64,000 nt of DNA from Mesostigma viride (Eukaryota > Streptophyta > Mesostigmatophyceae > Mesostigmatales > Mesostigmataceae). Location of the stretch: NCBI GenBank assembly GCA_009746045.1, contig RPFO01000246.1, forward strand, positions 1,145,795-1,209,794, written 5' to 3'. The first letter of the stretch is position 1. Each line of letters begins with the position of its first letter. Below the pieces are notes generated by a model. It was not told where the DNA came from. It ran no database searches and worked only from the letters and a program-made list of their open reading frames with translations. Below, piece after piece: positions 1 to 10,226 of this stretch. Both the position numbers and the translations under genes were made by a program.

Positions 1-443
1 TGGGTGCTTTTGGGCGCCGCGCCGCGTACTTTATTAGTGGTCCTTATCCTTTGGTAGAATGTAGTGGACCAGCGTGCATCTGTGTAGCTGCCTGTGCATC
101 TGTAGGCGAGGGCCAGGTCGGCCCGAGCATGTTGGACCGTTGGTGACCATTTATGCACGTTCCACCCCTCGTGTGGTCACTCGGCGTGTGTTAAATGAGT
201 TAACACATATAGGCTTGGGTCACGGCAGTGTAGTGTGTTTCCTTCCTCTATTCCTGGAATAAACGGGTTCGGGTAAATGGTTGTATGGCGTATTATAGCA
301 ACACATACGTGAATGCATTGAGATCAGCTCCGTCTCGTTCGTCTTTCGCTAGGGGTTTGAGTAGAGGAGGCCTGACCAATTTAGGTAGCTTCAGGCCCAG
401 TAGAGGTAGAGGTGGAGGTTACTAGAAGTTTAGGACGTAACAA
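1..443. other. Non-coding flank, no gene recognised
   Basis: No ORF with family features is visible. The stretch is mixed-composition sequence leading into a degraded LINE ORF1-like reading frame, so it may be its 5' untranslated part, but nothing in the sequence proves this. Confidence 0.4.
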
Positions 444-1480
444 TTGGCTACGCTGGCCTCAGGAGCCTCCTGCATGAGCGCAGACGGGCAGCCACAGCAG
501 CTGCAGCATCCCCGCAGAGCAGCACCTCCCCCACTGAGCACGGACTCCATCCGAGCTGCAGTGGCGGAGCAGCTGGCGCCGATGGCTGAGCAGCTCGCCG
601 CCCTGAACGCGCCTGACGGCCCACTCAACACTCTCTCGGCCAAGGTCAACAACATTGAAGCCAGAGTCGCCCTTAAGCTCCAGCCTCAGTTTACTGCTAC
701 GCAAGAGCACATTGCCACCAAAGTTTCCGAGGCCACAGCCACTGTGACCACCCGCCTTAACCAGGTGGAAGGCCGAGTCGGCCAAGGCACCGTGAAACTT
801 GAGGCAGTTGCTGCCAAGGTAGCTAGACGCCCTGGCCACGCAGGCCTCCCCGAGATCGCCGAGCGAACGGCCACCATCGCCGCCCAACCTGCTGGTAGGG
901 CTAGCGATGACCCCTCGACTCACGCCTCCTGGGCGGACCTGCTCAAGAGCCAGGCATCCTCTACCACGACCGCCATCGCCACCAAGCTCCAGGTGCTGGA
1001 AGACACGCGCCGCGAGGCCGCTGACCGCGACCGTCGCCGCTGCCGGGTCATCCTCAGGCGCTTCGACATGCCACCGGAGGAGACCCCAGACTCTCTTCTC
1101 GACGAGCTGAAGAAACAGCTCTTGGCGTGCATCATTGTAGCTGCCAGGTGCGATACTGCAGGGCGCCTACCGCCTGCCCCATCCACGGGCCAAGGCTGGG
1201 CCCCCTCCAGTGGTCCTCACCTTCAGCGACATCACAGCCCGAGTTCGGTTCCTCTCTCGCCGCAAGAAGCTGGTGGACATGCACCTCCTGGTCGCTTGAC
1301 GACGACCTGACGCCAGCCCAGCAGCAGCAACGCCGCGATCAGTGCATGGCCCGACTACATCCGCCACAAGACCAACCCCGAGAAGCCCCAAGTGTACTGG
1401 CGGGGCGGGGACCTCTATGTCAACAAGGAACTGTGGAAGCCCGGCCCCGGGCTTCCCCGGGATACAGCACTCCAGCTAGT
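444..1480 (+). pseudogene. LINE ORF1-like protein, frameshifted
   Basis: The first frame (to 1310) has an Ala/Gln-rich N-terminus, a predicted helical stretch rich in Ala/Lys/Glu (about residues 35-140), then RCRVILRRFDMPPEETPDS, which resembles the first strand of the RNA-binding (RRM-like) fold of LINE ORF1 proteins. The match continues in other frames: PVVLTFSDITARVRFLSRR near 1209-1265 and DDDLTPAQQQQRR near 1300-1340, then a Trp-Arg-Gly-Gly block near 1405. The order (coiled coil, RRM-like, DLTPAQ-type tail) is that of ORF1 nucleic-acid chaperones of non-LTR retrotransposons. At least two frame changes break it, so I call it a relic. The first frame has no ATG near its 5' end (it opens at a TTG), so the true start is unknown. 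It may belong to the LINE families X or Y downstream, but no sequence links them directly. Confidence 0.5.
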
Positions 1481-1644
1481 TGTCTAGATGGGGGCAATCG
1501 ATTATGGGATAGCTTAGGCATTACCGCACTTGAAACGATATTAGCGCACAGCGTTATAGTACCTTCAATTATAGCTCTGGCACCTTGTGGCCATCAGCTT
1601 GCGCCTTAATTAGCCGACGTCTTGAGCCCACCTCACATTTGTAG

Positions 1645-1878
1645 CATAAGCTATGCGTCAGCCTACCTATGGTATTGCACTGGTTGATTTGTATTGCACC
1701 CACAGTGTTGCGCCCCGGCACCATGCATGCCGTGGAGAGAGCGCTCTGTGGCCTGCCCACCTGCGGCAGTGAGAGAAGCTAGGGCGCCCTCCCTCCTTCT
1801 CGCTGTGTATATAGGGTTGAAGGTTCCTTTACTCTGTATTGGCACCCACGTGACGCAGTCACGTGCTTATTAATTAAT
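1645..1878 (-). repeat. Repeat R1, left copy (inverted relative to 12326-12580)
   Basis: On the minus strand this matches 12326-12580 over about 240 bases, including GCACGTGACTGCGTCAC, the GGTGCCAATAC block, GCGCAACACTGTGGGTGCAAT and CATAGGTAG(C/G)CTGACGCATAGCTTA. The two copies face each other and bracket the LINE array. The outer part has an A-box-like TAG(C/G)CTGACGC and, in the right copy, a GGGTTCGAAT B-box-like string about 60 bases on, so a tRNA-derived SINE is possible but unproven. Confidence 0.6.
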
Positions 1879-2183
1879 TAATGTCAAAGCTCTATCTATA
1901 CTACGATAAGACCAATGGAAACTCCTAACGGGAGGAACCTAATAGCCCTGCTGCACCGCAAAATCAGCCCGCATACGGCGGAGCATGATGTCAGCCATGG
2001 CCCGAGTCAGCGCCACCGACAAGCGCTGACGCCAATATGACGTCCAGGTCCGGCCGCGCCGACCATGGGGCCCGCTGGCCCTCCAGGTCCAGCCGGTCCT
2101 CCCGGAGCCGGCAACACTCCTTGAAGAAGGCGGAGGTCAGGGGGCCCATGGCCCCAAACTCCTCCAGGACAAAGGGCACCTTT
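1879..2183 (-). mobile_element. LINE family Y, 5'-truncated copy Y1
   Basis: A minus-strand fragment of a non-LTR retrotransposon. The frame 2179-1991 reads VLEEFGAMGPLTSAFFKECC and matches the C-terminal region of family X (VLEEFGAMGPKTAEFFHECC), but diverges enough to be a separate family. Its 3' part matches Y2 (7794-8030) and Y3. The copy keeps only the very end of the coding region and the 3' UTR, as expected when reverse transcription from the 3' end stops early. Confidence 0.6.
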
Positions 2184-2966
2184 TAACTGGTTCCTCTATC
2201 TCCATATCGCTCTCCTCCGGGTGGTGAGTGCCATGATAATTTCGGTCGGTCTTTCCCCACTCCACCATCAAGTGCGAGGACGCGGATGGGGCTGCCCGCG
2301 ATCTACTCACCCAACCACCGCCCCGACATTACCGTGCTTGACTACGACGGGCAGGGTTGCCACCTGCTCATCGATGTCTCCGTGGCTCGGCCGCTCTCCG
2401 GTCGCCACATCCTGAGTCCGGGCGGCTGTGGATGCCGGCGCTGCAGCCGCTGTGGCTGAGCGCGATCGACAATTAGTTTGCCTCCTACGGCAATGTGGGG
2501 CCCCACCGGGTCATCCCCTTTGTCCTTGAGTGAGGAGTTCGGGGCCATGGGCCCCAAGACAGCGGAGTTTTTCCACGAGTGCTGCCAGCGCCGTGAAGAC
2601 CGCCTCGACCTCGAGGGTCAGCCCGCCCCGTGGTCGGCCCGCACGTGGTCCTCGTATTGGCGGCAGCGCCTGTCACTCGCCCTCACTCGCACTGCATGTG
2701 GCTGATGTGTTATTCCGCCGCACCCGGGCCGACTTTGTCGCGACCCATGCGGTCTAGATCCCTTCCAGGCCTGCATGGTGGGCCGGCAGCGCTGTTGCTG
2801 CGTGTAGTTTGGTGATGTATAGTTAGTTGTACCTTGTGCAGCTGGCGTGATCCTTGGATGTCCGTGTCAGATTGCTATTCATTTCTTCAGGGTTATTCTC
2901 CCAGTTATCGGGTTTTTCCTTATGTTGCATGCCCATCTCACCTCCGTCATCTATCATTCTCAATGA
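2184..2966 (+). mobile_element. LINE family X, 5'-truncated copy X1
   Basis: A C-terminal ORF fragment plus 3' UTR of the same LINE as X6. The coding part is recognisable in pieces (RPDITVLDYDGQGCHLLIDV in one frame near 2320-2380, then EEFGAMGPKTAEFFHECCQR near 2530-2590) but is shifted by short insertions: GAGT near 2414, ATCG and ATT near 2462-2475. The 3' end reaches CTATCATTCTCAATGAAT, the shared X terminus. Not translatable as one frame. Confidence 0.6.
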
Positions 2967-3044
2967 ATCTATATTTTGCTTTGGTTTGAGTGATTTCACT
3001 CTGCTGTAAGTAATTATATTTTTTAAGTATATATGTATTCATTG
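2967..3044 (+). mobile_element. LINE family Y, 3'-tail fragment
   Basis: A short copy of the Y 3' UTR (TTTGCTTTGGTTTGAGTGAT... TAAGTAATTATATT) directly abuts the 3' end of X1 and is followed by the 3' end of X2 in the opposite orientation. It matches 7978-8030. Confidence 0.6.
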
Positions 3045-3329
3045 AGAATGATAAATAAGTTACAGCTAGAGGTGAGAGGGGCATGCAACCAGTGATTCGA
3101 TTAAGGTTTTTGTTGCTAGTGGCGCTAGGCCACTTGTGGCGTTTTGAACTACAAAAACTTCCGTTGACTCGGCCAATGTGTGGCTTTAAGCCAATTAAAA
3201 TTGGGCTTGGCACGGCCACGTGTGGCGGGCTGGCTTTCCAACCATTCATTGGAAGTAGAACGGCGGGGTCAGCGCGGCGCGGCGCCGTACTGGCTGAGTA
3301 TACAGGGCGGGTCTCTGCCTGCTGGCCGC

Positions 3330-3480
3330 AGTTAGGTTAAATAGTGCCGGAACCTTTTGCCCACTGAGGCAAATCGGTCCGTCACACTATTTTGCCCGGA
3401 ATAACCACTTCCGAGCACCCAAGTTAATTCGGCCGATTTGCCTCAGTGGGCAAAAGGTTCCGGCACTATTTAACCTAACT
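3330..3480. repeat. TRIM LTR 1
   Basis: This 151-bp repeat is itself a long imperfect palindrome: about 45 bases at its left end (GTTAGGTTAAATAGTGCCGG and on) reappear inverted at its right end. Confidence 0.65.
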
Positions 3481-3613
3481 AAAACCTGGCCCCGTGGAGG
3501 GGGAGTCGAATAGACCTGGAGACAACCGCCTGGGCTAGTGCACGCAAATGATATTGCGTCGGAACTGTCTCTGGCAGGTTTCGAACCCCTGACCTCCAAG
3601 GTGGCCAGGTCTT

Positions 3614-3737
3614 AGTTAGGTTAAATAGTGCCGGAACCTTTTGCCCACTGAGGCAAATCGGTCCGTCACACTATTTTGCCCGGAATAACCACTTCCGAGC
3701 ACCCAAGCTAATTCGGCCGGCACTATTTAACCTAACT
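3614..3737. repeat. TRIM LTR 2, with internal deletion
   Basis: 124 bp, the same as LTR 1 except for a ~27-bp deletion between two CCG triplets that removes most of the right palindrome arm. A one-base difference (AAGTTAATT versus AAGCTAATT) is also visible. Confidence 0.65.
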
Positions 3738-4489
3738 GCCGCCCGTGTAGATTAATCCTCAGTTCGACGCATTTTGCCGCACTTGCTCGTTTGCGTTCGT
3801 ACTTTTGCGTACTTTTTCGTACTTTTTTGTACTTTTTAATATCGTTGTCGCAATGATTCGGTCCCCATTCTCGACGATGGATTCGAGGATACTTTCGTCT
3901 CTAAGACACTGCTCCGAAGACGATGATTTTGATTGGACAAGACTTTGGTTGATTCTTGTAATACAATTCTACCTAGCTCACTGCACACTGCACCGGTCTA
4001 CAGTAGCTACTACTGTAGCTCACTACGGTAGTCACTGCTCAGTGCCCAGCCTGTCCCGAGCGGCCAGCGGGCCACTTGGCGCTACTAACATGCACTAAGC
4101 GGTATGCACTGTTGCACTTTTCTGAAGGGAGATTCGTGGCGGAACGCCGGCCGGAAGTTCGGCTGACACTGCCAATTGTGGCGTAACCTGTACTAGAGTG
4201 AACTTCAGGCACGGCCACTCTGTGGCGAAACGAAACTAGAAAGTAGAACAGCACGGCCAATTTGTGGCTTCTTGGGGGCCTTGTCAAATAGGGTGGCACC
4301 GCCACATTTTACCAAAAAAAGTGTCACACCGCCACATTTGGCGGCATATCGCCACTAATCGAAACACTGCATGCAACATAAGGAAAACCCGGAAAAGAAG
4401 AAGAACCCTGAAGAAATAATAATAGGAATCTGACACGGACGTCCAAGGATCACGCCAGCTGCACAAGGTACAACTAACTACTACATCAC

Positions 4490-5374
4490 TATATATGTTC
4501 ATGCATTGAGAATAATAGTTACGGAGGTGAGAGGGGCCGGCATGCAACATAAGGAAAACCCCTAAAAGAAGAAGAACCCTGATCGAAGAAATTAATAGGA
4601 ATCTGACACGGACATCCAAGGATCACGCCAGCTGCATAAGATACAACTAACTACATCACAAAACTACGGCACGCAGCAACAGCGCTGCCGGCCCACCATG
4701 CAGGCCTGGAAGGGATCTAGACCGCATGCCGGGTCGCGACAAAGTCGGCCCGGGTGCGGCGGAATAACACATCAGCCACGGTGAGGGCGAGTGACAGCTA
4801 GGCGCTGCCGCCAATAGTCCAGGACCACGTGCGGGCAGACCACGGGGCGGTCTGACCCTCGAGGTCGAGGCGGTCTTCACGGCGCTCAGCAGCACGATCG
4901 TGGAAAAACTCCGCTGTCTTGGGGCCCAAGGCCCCGAACTTCTCAAGGACAAAGGGGATGAGCCGGTGGGGCCCCGCATTGCCGTGGGAGGCCGGCACAC
5001 TTGTCGCGCTCAGCCACAGCGGCTGCAGCGCCGGCATCCACAGCCGCCCGGAGGATATGTGGCGACGGGAGAGCGGCCGAGCCACGGAGACATCGATGAG
5101 CAGGTGGCAACCCTGCCCGTCGTAGTCAAGCACGGTAAGTTATGTCGGGGCGGTGGTTGGGTGAGTAGAGGGCGGCCTCATCGGTGTCCTCGCACTTGAT
5201 GGTGGAGTGGGGAAAGACCGACCGAACCATGGCACACACCACCCGGAGGAGAGCGGTATGGATCTCGATAGAGGAACCAGTTCTGGTTCGGCTGGCCACC
5301 CATGCACGCGATGTAGTGCGTCCCAGTGGTATCGAGAGCAAGCCCGCTCACTATATATGTGTAGTCACTAGAGG
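4490..5374 (-). mobile_element. LINE family X, 5'-truncated copy X3
   Basis: The longest X copy by 5' extent. Coding pieces appear in two minus-strand frames (VLEKFGALGPKTAEFFHD near 4970-4890; RSSGPWAPRQRS in the shadow frame). Short insertions relative to X5 break the frame: GCTA near 4796, CCG near 4728 and others. The 5' end extends upstream of other copies to about 5374 with no recognised domain. Confidence 0.55.
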
Positions 5375-5960
5375 GGGATATAATCCTCATCTGAGCTGAC
5401 AGCAGAGCTTACAGTAGAGGACAGTCCTCTACTGTAATTGCACAGACGAGGTGGGTAGTGTAGTGGCTATCCTCAGGGGCACCTATAACCTCCACCTGCG
5501 GACTTCGACCCTGCATATTTCTAGCCGAATGGGCCGCGGGGCCCTGCATAGGGAGAAAACAGGAGTGCTCATGGCAGCCCGTCAGGAAGGTGCCGGCTTA
5601 TCGCAGACGGCAACCCGTTTCTCGATTATTAATTGTCTAGATCATGCAGGCGCGGAGTACACGGATAGTCGGCCCTGCAGAAGCGGCCTGCATCCTCAAG
5701 CAATTATGTCACATAGTAGGTCCCGGTCACGCCGCGCGTCGGTGCGGGGCCGGCGCGCGCAAGTTTGCCACAGTCTGTGGGTTGCAACGGGACAAGGGGA
5801 CCCCAGGTGCCACAGGAAGATCGAGGTGTCTACCTGGTTGGCCAGTCCAATAAGGCCGCTCGCATGGCCCACAACGGTATTCACCTGGTCTGTGCAAGCA
5901 ACTGAGATGCGGCCGGCAAAGAGGAGGAGGCGGCCTATCGGATCGGGGTGACAAGAGGGA
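5375..5960 (-). pseudogene. Repeat R2, degraded copy of the ORF at 13376-13777
   Basis: Aligns along its length with 13376-13800: GGGGATATAATCCTCATC, the GGGGCCC/GGGAGAAAACAGGAG block, the GCGCGCAAGTTTGCCA block and GGTGTCTACCTGGTTGGCC. The ORF is destroyed by many short insertions. One is an inverted copy of its neighbour: a 29-base near-perfect palindrome at 5409-5437 where the other copy has a single GTCCTCTACTGTAA. Function unknown. Confidence 0.5.
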
Positions 5961-7565
5961 GCTCGCGCAGTATAGATAGAGCTTGGCCCGGGTGCGGCGC
6001 TCTTCTTGGTATATAGCGGTCACCGAGGACGTGACGGAGCATTAGATCGAGTCAGACCGATCGAGTGCCGTCAAGCTGCTTGCTCAGCGCCTGGTCCAGG
6101 GTCCACGCGCACCTCGAAGCCGTACAATTAAAGGAGGATGCTGAGGACAAGGGCCTGAACAGAATGTGCTTGCGCCGCTCGAACTCAGGTATATATAGCG
6201 ACATATGTCCAGAACCGGCCTGTTGAGGCGGCGGCTCCAGGGCCGCCCAGGCCGGTGCATGGCCAATGCGGGTGTTGATGTCGTCGGCCGTGGTCGAGGG
6301 GAGCCGGCCAGCTGCAAAGGAGCTTGAAGCGAGTCGCCGGGGGGATGGGGCTGCCGTCCAGCAGGAGGATCGAGGGTGGGTGGGGTGGTCCCAGCGGGGA
6401 AGCCGATGGCCATGCATGACCTCCGTTTTCTTGCATGCTGATCTCATAATAAGCCCCACCGCCCGCGCTAGAATTATTATTCCAGTGACAAGCCCGGTGG
6501 CGGCTATCTAGCCTGATGCAGAGTCCGGTGAGCGGACTCCGGGGTCTCCACGAGCGTCGTGTCATCATGTGTCATCTATTAAACTGCAGTTTAATAGATC
6601 AGGTCGCTCAGTCGGTAGGGTGGGTCAACCCCGCCGTAGCTGGCGTAGTAGATCCTTGATCTCGATCCCTGGCTGGCGCCCTAGCTATAGCTCCATGCAC
6701 CCGGGCAAAGCGGGCTTGTGCACGTTCGCCGATCATAATATAGTCCACCATAATGTTGATAGATATGGGGAGAGCACTGTCACAGCTCTGCCACATGCAC
6801 CCCTGTGTGCAGGGGGGCGGGGACGCCGGAGTGACGCCGTCAGCGGTACGGACCTGGGCTTGGGACCCTTCATAGAGCTGCATGGCGGATGATATATCGC
6901 AACAATATTTTTACGATGGAACAGGTGTACACCAACCATACGTACATAGTAACAGTTGTAGGACCACCCATAGTAGGGCTTCCCATATCAAGGAGACAAC
7001 CATATGAAAACCGTATCGAAATTTGCCTTAATTGGTGCATAATCCACGAAGATCAATATAGCAATGCATGGTATAAGATGCCGGGGGGGCCCCAGGCGGC
7101 CCGCTTCCTCAATCAGGCGGCGCGCAGTCATGGTGACCATATAACACAATTGCGACCAACACGGAAGCCCATCTGGGACTCACCATAACAGTAGGTGGGA
7201 CTCGAGGCTGCCGCACGCATGCGGCTCAGCAGGAGACTTTCAGCACGCAGCTTAATTGGAGCTAGGCAGACGCCGGGGTAGTAAGTTGCCGGTATCCGCG
7301 GCCGGGACCCCTCGCCCTCGTAAAGCATGACCCGGACAGCGCGGTCATCAATCCAATACATCGGTGGGGGGGGCGGGGGAGGCCACCTCGAAGAATGCGG
7401 TTGCAATTTGTATGGTTTAACGCCCAATGTTAACGCCCAAATTGGTTTAACGCGCCGCGGAGGAAAGGCTCAAGCTCAGGCACTGTCTTAACCACCTCCC
7501 GGCCGGTGAAATATTGTCCACTCCCATGGCAGCATCGTTGCGGAGGGTGCATGGAGCTATACAGT
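5961..7565. other. Unassigned non-coding stretch
   Basis: About 1.6 kb with no ORF that shows a domain or a second copy in the window. It contains a perfect 26-base palindrome at 6574-6599 centred on CTGCAG. GC content is similar to the LINE array, and I see no LTR or TIR pair. Confidence 0.4.
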
Positions 7566-7793
7566 GTAGATCCCTCCCATGCAGGCCTGCATGGTGGGCC
7601 GGCAGCGATGTTGCTGGTAGTCGTAGTTTTGTGATTTATAGTTAGTTGTACCTTGTGCAGCTGGCGTGATCCTTGGATGTCCGTGTCAGATTCCTCTTTT
7701 AATTTCTTCAGGGTTATGCTCCCAGTTATCGGGTTTTTCCTTATGTTGCATGCCCATCTCACCTCCGTAATCTATCATTCTCAATGAATATAT
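7566..7793 (+). mobile_element. LINE family X, short copy X4
   Basis: Only the 3' UTR and the last codons of family X: from the AGGCCTGCATGGTGGGCCGG block to CTATCATTCTCAATGAATATAT. Its 3' end is followed at once by Y2 in the same orientation. Confidence 0.6.
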
Positions 7794-8030
7794 ATTGGCG
7801 TCAGCGCTTGTCGGTGGCGCTGACTCGGGCCATGGCTGACATCATGCTCCGCCGTACGCGGGCTGATTTTGCGGTGCAGCAGGGCTATTAGGTTCCTCCC
7901 GTTAGGCGTTTCCATTGGTCTTATCGTAGTATAGAGCTTTGACATGGCTCTGTATATAGGTTTATAGCTGGGCGTTTGCTTTGGTTTGAGTGATTTCACT
8001 CTGCTGTAAGTAATTATATTTACTTTATAT
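7794..8030 (+). mobile_element. LINE family Y, 5'-truncated copy Y2
   Basis: Starts at GGCGTCAGCGCTTGTCGG and encodes the C-terminal residues ADIMLRRTRADFAVQQGY and a stop, comparable to ADVLFRRTRADFVATHAV of family X. It ends in TAAGTAATTATATTTACTTT. The 5' truncation point equals that of Y3 (9479). Confidence 0.6.
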
Positions 8031-8577
8031 ATATTCATTGAGAATGATAGATTACGGAGGTGAGATGGGCATGCAACATAAGGAAAAACCCGATAACTGG
8101 GAGAATAACCCTGAAGAAATTAAAAGAGGAATCTGACACGGACATCCAAGGATCACGCCAGCTGCACAAGGTACAACTAACTATACATCACAAAACTACA
8201 CGCAGCAACAGCGCTGCCGGCCCACCATGCAGGCCTGGAAGGGATCTAGACCGCATGGGTCGCGACAAAGTCGGCCCGGGTGCGGCGGAATAACACATCA
8301 GCCACGGTGCGAGTGAGGGCGAGTGACAGGCGCTGCCGCCAATACGAGGACCACGTGCGGGCCGACCACGGGGCGGTCTGACCCTCGAGGTCGAGGCGGT
8401 CTTCACGGCGCTGGCAGCACTCGTGGAAAAACTCCGCTGTCTTGGGGCCCATGGCCCCGAACTCCTCAAGGACAAAGGGGATGACCCGGTGGGGCCCCAC
8501 ATTGCCGTAGGAGGCAAACTTGCCGCGCTCAGCCACAGCGGCAGCAGCGCCGGCATCCACAGCCGCCCGGATCGAGG
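8031..8577 (-). mobile_element. LINE family X, 5'-truncated copy X5
   Basis: Minus strand. The frame from 8590 reads GKFASYGNVGPHRVIPFVLEEFGAMGPKTAEFF... to ADFVATHAV and a stop at 8246, an uninterrupted C-terminal ORF remnant. The 5' end stops at a GATC-containing site (GGATCGAGG) where other copies continue. Its 3' tail abuts the 3' tail of Y2, so the two are tail to tail. Confidence 0.65.
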
Positions 8578-9485
8578 ATATATATATCATAAATATATAA
8601 TTACTTACAGCAGAGTGAAATCACTCAAACCAAAGCAAACGCCCAGCTATAAACCTATATACAGAGCCATGTCAAAGCTCTATACTACGCGATAAGACCA
8701 ATGGAAACGCCTAACGGGAGGAACCTAATAGCCCTGCTGCACCGCAAAATCAGCCCGCGTACGGCGGAGCAAGTTAGCGAGCAGCCAGAACTGTGAGTTC
8801 CTGGTCTCTCACGCCACACACAACGGGATGAGCCAAAGTTGCAAAGGCAGCAACCTTTAACCCGTGCACCAAGCCACGACCACGGTGAGCGTTTCCACGT
8901 CCAATGTGGGAGCCTCGGTTCGTGCTTGCCAAGATCGCTGGTCATCCCCCATGACCAAGCTATATCCTTTGCGTTGTTCCTCGTTCCCATCGGCGTGACG
9001 AGGCACGTGCAGGCAGGCAAGCAAATCCTCAACGTCCACTGGCATCAGTGCAGAGCCAGGACGAACTGGATTTGCCTAGACTCTGCAACCTAGGAAGTAC
9101 AGGACCTGTCACAAGCCTGCAAGGCCTAGTATCCTTGTAGACCTGTGCCAGTCCTGTATTCCACCAGCCACAGGCTGCTGCTCCTCTGGTCTACGTGGAC
9201 CACAGTCACGTGATAGTCAGGCTAAGCCTGTGCAGGCACGGCCTGCCACGTGTCCTGTCCACTATACCAGAGGACTGTACCCTAGTCGGCCACGGACGGC
9301 TAGGACTTCGGGACCTCATATCTTTCTCGTCCCTTGTCTGTTTCAGGCGGTCAGCACGGCGTTGGAAAGGTCTTTCCAAACTGCATCCACTTAGCATATT
9401 GGTTGCCCAAAATGCTAACTGAGCATGATGTCAGCCATGGCCCGAGTCAGCGCCACCGACAAGCGCTGACGCCAATATGACTGTA
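8578..9485 (-). mobile_element. LINE family Y copy Y3, split by a solo LTR
   Basis: Y 3' UTR and C-terminal codons at 8578-8771 and 9426-9479, interrupted by the solo LTR at 8772-9420. The uninterrupted sequence can be read at 1977-2039 and 7800-7860 (GGAGCATGATGTCAGCCATGG on one strand), which confirms the insertion point. Confidence 0.65.
8772..9420 (-). mobile_element. Solo LTR of family D
   Basis: 649 bp starting AGTTAGCG and ending GCTAACT, flanked by GAGCA on both sides (8767-8771, 9421-9425). On the minus strand it matches the LTR of element D (56590-57234) over its length, for example AGTTAGCATTTTGGGCAACC at the start, the TGGAAAGACC-type block and the CACGTGACTGTGG block. No internal region is left, as expected after recombination between two LTRs. 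Confidence 0.8.
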
Positions 9486-10226
9486 TATATATCACTCCGG
9501 GTGGTGTGTGCCATGGTTCGGTCGGTCTTTCCCCACTCCACCATCAAGTGCGAGGACGCGGATGGGGCCGCCCTCTACTCACCCAACCATCGCCCCGATA
9601 TTACCGTGCTTGACTACGACGGGCAGGGTTGCCACCTGCTCATCGATGTCTCCGTGGCTCGGCCGCTTTCCGGTCGCCACATCCTCCGGGCGGCTGTGGA
9701 TGCCGGCGCTGCTGCCGCTGTGGCTGAGCGCGACAAGTTTGCCTCCTACGGCAATGTGGGGCCCCACCGGGTCATCCCCTTTGTCCTTGAGGAGTTCGGG
9801 GCCATGGGCCCCAAGACAGCGGAGTTTTTCCACGAGTGCTGCCAGCGCCGTGAAGACCGCCTCGACCTCGAGGGTCAGACCGCCCCGTGGTCGGCCCGCA
9901 CGTGGTCCTCGTATTGGCGGCAGCGTCTGTCACTCGCCCTCACTCGCACCGTGGCTGATGTGTTATTCCGCCGCACCCGGGCCGACTTTGTCGCGACCCA
10001 TGCGGTCTAGATCCCTTCCAGGCCTGCATGGTGGGCCGGCAGCGCTGTTGCTGCGTGTAGTTTTGTGATGTATAGTTAGTTGTACCTTGTGCCGCTGGCG
10101 TGATCCTTGGATGTCTGTGTCAGATTACTATTAATTTCTTCAGGGTTATTCTCCCAGTTATCGGGTTTTTCCTTATGTTGCATGCCTATCTCACCTCCGT
10201 AATCTATCATTCTCAATGAATATATA
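9486..10226 (+). mobile_element. LINE family X, best-preserved copy X6
   Basis: A 5'-truncated copy with an open frame to 10010 followed by the X 3' UTR. It ends TCAATGAATATATATCA, after which copy X7 begins with no spacer. I take it as the reference copy for the family. Confidence 0.65.
9513..10010 (+). pseudogene. C-terminal domain of LINE X pol (restriction-like endonuclease type)
   Basis: About 165 residues of the end of a non-LTR retrotransposon polyprotein. Visible in order: RPDITVLD, then CHLLIDVSVARPL, then AERDKFASY, then PFVLEEFGAMG and a Glu/Arg-rich tail ending ADFVATHAV. The pattern R-P-D, D-V and K..Y resembles the PD-(D/E)xK-type nuclease at the C-terminus of R2/CRE-like, site-specific LINEs; this is by motif only. 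The reverse transcriptase is not included because the copy is 5'-truncated. There is no native start; the frame simply runs in from the truncation point. All other X copies carry pieces of the same protein. Confidence 0.5.

Larger units (their letters stand above)
3330..3737. mobile_element. TRIM-like miniature LTR element
   Basis: Two direct repeats (3330-3480 and 3614-3737) starting AGTTAGGTTAAAT and ending ATTTAACCTAACT flank 133 bp of internal sequence. The whole unit is bounded by GCCGC on both sides (3325-3329, 3738-3742). This 5-bp duplication around the pair, rather than around each repeat, supports one LTR-type element and not two MITEs. There is no coding capacity. The AGTT...AACT ends equal those of the large retrotransposons here, so it may be mobilised by them (inference). 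The internal part contains GGTTTCGAACCCC, a B-box-like string. Confidence 0.65.
3090..4369. mobile_element. Non-autonomous hAT-like DNA transposon
   Basis: The left end reads CAGTGATTCGATTA and the right end, on the other strand, CAGTGTTTCGATTA. Both are flanked by the 8-bp duplication CATGCAAC (3082-3089 and 4370-4377). CAGTG-type ends with an 8-bp duplication are the hallmark of the hAT superfamily. No transposase ORF is present, so it must be mobilised in trans. Inside are many copies of an imperfect palindrome GGCCAnnTGTGGC (near 3127, 3161, 3210, 3222, 4064, 4170, 4212, 4256), which may be subterminal transposase-binding sites. A TRIM of 408 bp is nested at 3330-3737. The long T/C-rich stretch near 3786-3840 repeats CGTACTTTT. 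Confidence 0.75.
3045..4487 (-). mobile_element. LINE family X, copy X2, split by the hAT element
   Basis: Minus-strand X 3' UTR only. It runs 3045-3089 (ATTCATTGAGAATGATA through GGGGCATGCAAC) and resumes at 4378 after the hAT insertion, ending near 4487 in the region that corresponds to the end of the coding sequence. The hAT target duplication CATGCAAC lies within it on both sides. Another X copy in the same orientation (X3) starts immediately after. Confidence 0.6.

Noticed and set aside
3330-3737. Two independent MITEs
   Set aside because: Neither repeat has its own target duplication, while the pair has GCCGC on both sides.
4656-5000. Pro/Arg/Ser-rich proteins repeated across the LINE array (RSSGPWAPRQRSFST type)
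   Set aside because: Alternate-frame translation of the X coding region; the conserved frame is the one with RPDITVLD and EEFGAMGPK.
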